NCBI RefSeq assembly: GCF_003702705.1
Contig: NZ_QZMN01000013.1
Span: 1-64,000 of the forward strand
Direction of reading: 5' to 3'
Length of the DNA: 64,000 nt
Source of the DNA: Ornithinimicrobium cerasi
GTDB taxonomy: Bacteria > Actinomycetota > Actinomycetes > Actinomycetales > Dermatophilaceae
Shown one piece after another: positions 61,331 through 64,000 of this stretch. The position numbers and the translations under genes are program-made. Positions within the stretch are counted from its first letter, which is position 1; each line of letters begins with the position of its first letter. The notes under the pieces are model-generated. The model was not told the origin of the DNA, did not search any database, and saw only the letters and a list, made by a program, of their open reading frames with translations.

Positions 61331-63016
61331 TCAGGCGTCGATGACGATCGGGATGATCATCGGGCGGCGGCGCAGCGTGCTGCCGACGAAGGAGCCCACC
61401 GTGCGGCGGATCACCTGCTGCAGCTGGTGGGTGTCCTGGACGCCGTTGCGCTGCGCCTCCGCGAGCGCGGTGACCAGACGGGGTCGCACCTGCTCGAAGA
61501 CGTCCCCACCCTCGGCGAAGCCCCTGGTCTGGATCTCCGGGCCGGCGGCGACCGCCCCGGAGGAGGCGTCGCGGACCACGATGACCGTCACGAACCCCTC
61601 GTCGCGCAGGATCCGCCGGTCCTTCAGCAGCGTCTCGTCCGCGGCGCCCACGAGCGAGCCGTCCACGTAGACGTAGCCCACGTCCACCGCCCCCGCGATC
61701 CGCGCCCTGCCGTCGATCAGGTCGACGACCACCCCGTCGTCGACCAGGACCACGTTCTCGGGTGGCACCCCGGTCGCGACCGCCAGGTCGGCGTTGGCGA
61801 CCATGTGGCGCCACTCGCCGTGCACCGGCAGGACGTTGCGTGGCCGCACGAGGTTGTAGCAGTAGAGGAGCTCACCGGCGCTGGCGTGCCCGGAGACGTG
61901 CACGAGCGCGTTCTCCCGGTGCACGACCCTGGCGCCGAGCCGGGTGAGGCCGTTGATGACGCGGTGGACGGCGTTCTCGTTGCCGGGGATGAGCGAGCTC
62001 GCCAGCAGCACGGTGTCTCCCGGGCCGACGTCGATCTTGTGGTCGCCGTTGGCCATCCGGGACAGCGCGGCCATCGGCTCGCCCTGGGACCCGGTGCTGA
62101 TGAGGACCTGCTGCTCGTCGGGCAGCTGGGTGAGCCGGCCGAGGTCGACCAGCACCCCGTCCGGGACGCGCAGGTAGCCCAGGTCCTTGGCGATGCCCAT
62201 GTTCCGGATCATCGAGCGGCCGACCATCGCGACCTTGCGGCCCGCCTCCTCGGCGGCGTCGAGCACCTGCTGCACCCGGTGCACGTGCGAGGCGAAGCAC
62301 GCGACGATGATGCGCCGCTGCGCCTGGTGGAAGACCCGCTCGATCGCCGGGGTGATCTCGCGCTCCGGCGTGGTGAAGCCGGGCACGTGGGCGTTGGTGG
62401 AGTCCGTCATGAACAGGTCGACGCCCTCCTCCCCCATCCGCGCGAACGCCCGGAGGTCGGTGATGCGCCCGTCCAGCGGCAGCTGGTCCATCTTGAAGTC
62501 ACCGGTGTGCAGGACCGTCCCGCCCGAGGTCCGCACGAAGACCGCCAGCGCGTCCGGGATCGAGTGGTTGACCGCGACGAACTCGCAGTCGAAGGGACCC
62601 AGCACCTCGCGGTCACCCTCGCGCACCACCAGGGTGAGGGGGGTGATCCGGTGCTCCTTGAGCTTGGCCGCCACCAGCGCGAGGGTGAGCCGGCTGCCGA
62701 CGAGGGGTATGTCGTCCCTGAGGCGGAGCAGGTACGGCACCGCGCCGATGTGGTCCTCGTGACCGTGCGTCAGCACGACCGCGACCACGTCGTCGAGACG
62801 GTCCTCGATGGGTCCGAAGTCGGGCAGGATGAGGTCGACGCCGGGGTGGTTCTCCTCCGGGAAGAGGACGCCGCAGTCGATGACCAGCAGCTTGCCCCGG
62901 TGCTCCACGACCGCCATGTTGCGCCCGACCTCGCCCAGGCCGCCGAGCGGGATCACCCGGACGCCCCCCTCCTGGAGGGGACCGGGGGCGGTCAGCTCGG
63001 GGTGCGGATGACTCAT
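61331..63016 (-). CDS. rnj: Ribonuclease J
   Basis: 561 residues; metallo-beta-lactamase/beta-CASP nuclease with endo- and 5'-exonuclease activity in mRNA decay and rRNA maturation. The zinc motif HGHEDHIG lies near residue 83, and beta-CASP motifs (MTDSTNAHVPG, ACFASHVHR, STGSQGEPMAALSRM, VSGHAS, PVHGEWRHM) are all present. C-terminal domain about 450-561. ATG start with TATCCT six bases upstream (63023-63028). It normally follows dapA in actinobacteria; here the next upstream gene is the NUDIX-DHFR fusion. Confidence 0.96.
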   Translation of the reverse strand: MSHPHPELTAPGPLQEGGVRVIPLGGLGEVGRNMAVVEHRGKLLVIDCGVLFPEENHPGVDLILPDFGPIEDRLDDVVAVVLTHGHEDHIGAVPYLLRLRDDIPLVGSRLTLALVAAKLKEHRITPLTLVVREGDREVLGPFDCEFVAVNHSIPDALAVFVRTSGGTVLHTGDFKMDQLPLDGRITDLRAFARMGEEGVDLFMTDSTNAHVPGFTTPEREITPAIERVFHQAQRRIIVACFASHVHRVQQVLDAAEEAGRKVAMVGRSMIRNMGIAKDLGYLRVPDGVLVDLGRLTQLPDEQQVLISTGSQGEPMAALSRMANGDHKIDVGPGDTVLLASSLIPGNENAVHRVINGLTRLGARVVHRENALVHVSGHASAGELLYCYNLVRPRNVLPVHGEWRHMVANADLAVATGVPPENVVLVDDGVVVDLIDGRARIAGAVDVGYVYVDGSLVGAADETLLKDRRILRDEGFVTVIVVRDASSGAVAAGPEIQTRGFAEGGDVFEQVRPRLVTALAEAQRNGVQDTHQLQQVIRRTVGSFVGSTLRRRPMIIPIVIDA

Positions 63017-63022
63017 GGCGGC

Positions 63023-63028
63023 AGGATA
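63023..63028 (-). promoter_or_regulatory. rnj -10 element
   Basis: TATCCT on the minus strand, six bases before the ATG; probably leaderless. Confidence 0.45.
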
Positions 63029-63062
63029 TCGCCGCCCTCCCCCGCCCCCGGGAAGGAGAACA

Positions 63063-63105
63063 GTCGCGCTGCTACCCGCTCGGGGGGTCCAGGCAGCAGC
63101 GCGAC
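63063..63105 (-). terminator. Terminator between the NUDIX-DHFR gene and rnj
   Basis: GTCGCGCTGCT (63063-63073) pairs with AGCAGCGCGAC (63095-63105), an 11-bp perfect stem with a 21-base loop, extendable by CAGT/ACTG with a small bulge. On the minus strand TGTTCTCC follows. It begins 32 bases after the stop of the upstream gene. Confidence 0.65.
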
Positions 63106-63136
63106 CACTGACTACATCGACCGGGCGGACGAAACG

Positions 63137-64000
63137 TTACGCACCAGTAGAGTGATCTGCGTCACTCCGCATGGGCCACCCTGCCGCGCCGGCGGCGGAC
63201 CGCTCCCACGTCACCCAGCCGAGGACGTCGCCGGACCCGGGCACCCGCGCGACCTCGCGCCATACCCGGGGGTCGATCTCGGGGAACCGGGTCCCTCCCG
63301 GCGGCGCCAGGCCGACCTCGGTGACCAGCAGGCGCGACGCGTGGTCGATCGTCTGCGCGTAGACCTCCCCGCCGCCGACGACGAACACCTCCCCGTCACC
63401 GGCGAGCGCCAGCGCCTCCTCCAGCGAGTGCGCGACCTCCGCACCGGGCGCGGTCCACGACCGCTGCCGGGTGATGACGATCGTGCGCCGGCCCGGGAGC
63501 GCCCGACCGATCGAGTCCCAGGTGCCACGCCCCATGAGCAGGGTCCCTCCCGTCGTCGTCCGCCGGAAGAAGCGCAGGTCCTCGGACAGGTGCCAGGGCA
63601 TCCGCGCACCGTCCCCGATGACGCCGTTGGTCCCGACGGCGGCGACGAGGGTCAGCCTCTGGTCGAAGCCGAGCGTGAGGAGCGTCGGGCCGGCGTCGCC
63701 GGCCGCCCCCCCGGGGACCTCGCGGCGCACGAGGACGTCGAGGGCCGCGCGCTCGTGGGGCACGACGTCGTCCGGCAGGGCGGCCAGCGGCCACCAGCGC
63801 AGCTCGGCCACCTTGCCCGGCTCCAGGGGGCTCGGCTCCCCCGACCACCGCCGCGTCGCGACGAACAGGTCGACCCGCTCCTCGGAGGGGCGGTGCACCG
63901 CGACCGTGCGGTGCACCGTCGCCACGTGCGCCAGGTCGGCGGGGTCCACCCCCACCCCGAGCTCCTCGGCGGCCTCCCGCGCCGCCGCCGCCAGCGCGCT
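63137..64000 (-). CDS. NUDIX hydrolase-dihydrofolate reductase fusion (5' end off the window)
   Basis: The frame is open to the right edge, so at least 287 residues are visible and the N-terminus is missing. The edge bases encode REAAEELGVGVD, the end of the Nudix box (RE-x2-EE-x-G-U), followed by the rest of a Nudix fold (VDLFVATRRWSGEPSPLEPGKVAELRWWPL). From about 100 residues on is a complete DHFR: LVAAVGTNGVIGDGARMPWHLSEDLRFFRRTT, LMGRGTWDSIGRALPGRRTIVITR and VFVVGGGEVYAQTI. DHFR reduces dihydrofolate with NADPH. No stop or start separates the domains. The Nudix partner could sanitise nucleotides such as oxidised or dUTP-like substrates; this is inference. Confidence 0.85.
   Translation of the reverse strand, partial: SALAAAAREAAEELGVGVDPADLAHVATVHRTVAVHRPSEERVDLFVATRRWSGEPSPLEPGKVAELRWWPLAALPDDVVPHERAALDVLVRREVPGGAAGDAGPTLLTLGFDQRLTLVAAVGTNGVIGDGARMPWHLSEDLRFFRRTTTGGTLLMGRGTWDSIGRALPGRRTIVITRQRSWTAPGAEVAHSLEEALALAGDGEVFVVGGGEVYAQTIDHASRLLVTEVGLAPPGGTRFPEIDPRVWREVARVPGSGDVLGWVTWERSAAGAAGWPMRSDADHSTGA

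Overview
The window is chromosomal DNA of a high-GC actinobacterium. Evidence for this is the strong G/C third-position bias, many GTG starts, a gene order that I know from actinobacteria (ftsK, rimO, pgsA, cinA, clgR; ftsE, ftsX, smpB; recA, recX), small actinobacterial families (DUF3046, DUF5709, PGPGW) and many promoters that place the transcription start on the start codon. A member of Micrococcales such as the Intrasporangiaceae/Ornithinimicrobiaceae group fits best, but that is an inference without a database search.

Layout. 0-1.8 kb: the edge of an integrated element, with a tyrosine integrase abutting the 3' end of tmRNA (ssrA). 2-9.6 kb: translation rescue and division genes (CBS protein, smpB, an M23 amidase with ftsX and ftsE, an aldehyde dehydrogenase, prfB). 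9.6-13.4 kb: metabolic singletons. 13.4-18 kb: a compact tad-type pilus or secretion operon (TadA, TadB, TadC, a DUF4244/Flp-like peptide, two TadE-like and one TadG-like protein) whose genes are nearly all joined by 4-base stop/start overlaps. 18-22 kb: a divergent FHA-FtsK/SpoIIIE ATPase with the architecture of type VII secretion EssC, but no WXG100 gene nearby. 22-28.4 kb: small membrane proteins, miaB, DUF5709, recX and recA. 28.7-31.1 kb: lysC-asd. 31-35 kb: an unknown protein, a simple-repeat patch, DUF3046, an AEC transporter and a fused acyl-CoA carboxyltransferase. 35-40 kb: a heterodimeric ABC exporter with complementary degenerate ATP sites and a LysR regulator. 40.6-45.6 kb: Lhr helicase. 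45.7-53 kb: an ABC-F protein with a possible leader peptide, EamA transporter, acyltransferase-like protein, PAP2, AhpD-like protein, Nei-type glycosylase and GH13 enzyme. 53-64 kb: clgR, cinA C-domain, pgsA, rimO, flotillin-like SPFH, ftsK, a 2TM protein, RNase J and a truncated NUDIX-DHFR fusion at the right edge.

The most unexpected signal is not a gene. The word GGTATGNCG (mostly GGTATGCCG) occurs 31 times on both strands, in every reading frame and also outside genes, and accounts for nearly all GGTATG in the window. The corresponding GGTACGNCG, which codon bias would favour, was not found. It forces rare codons (TAT, ATA, GCA) in conserved genes. Its function is unknown to me. Other points worth testing are the ABC-F leader, the orphan EssC-like ATPase, paired DnaA-box-like sites in two divergent promoter regions and the NUDIX-DHFR fusion.
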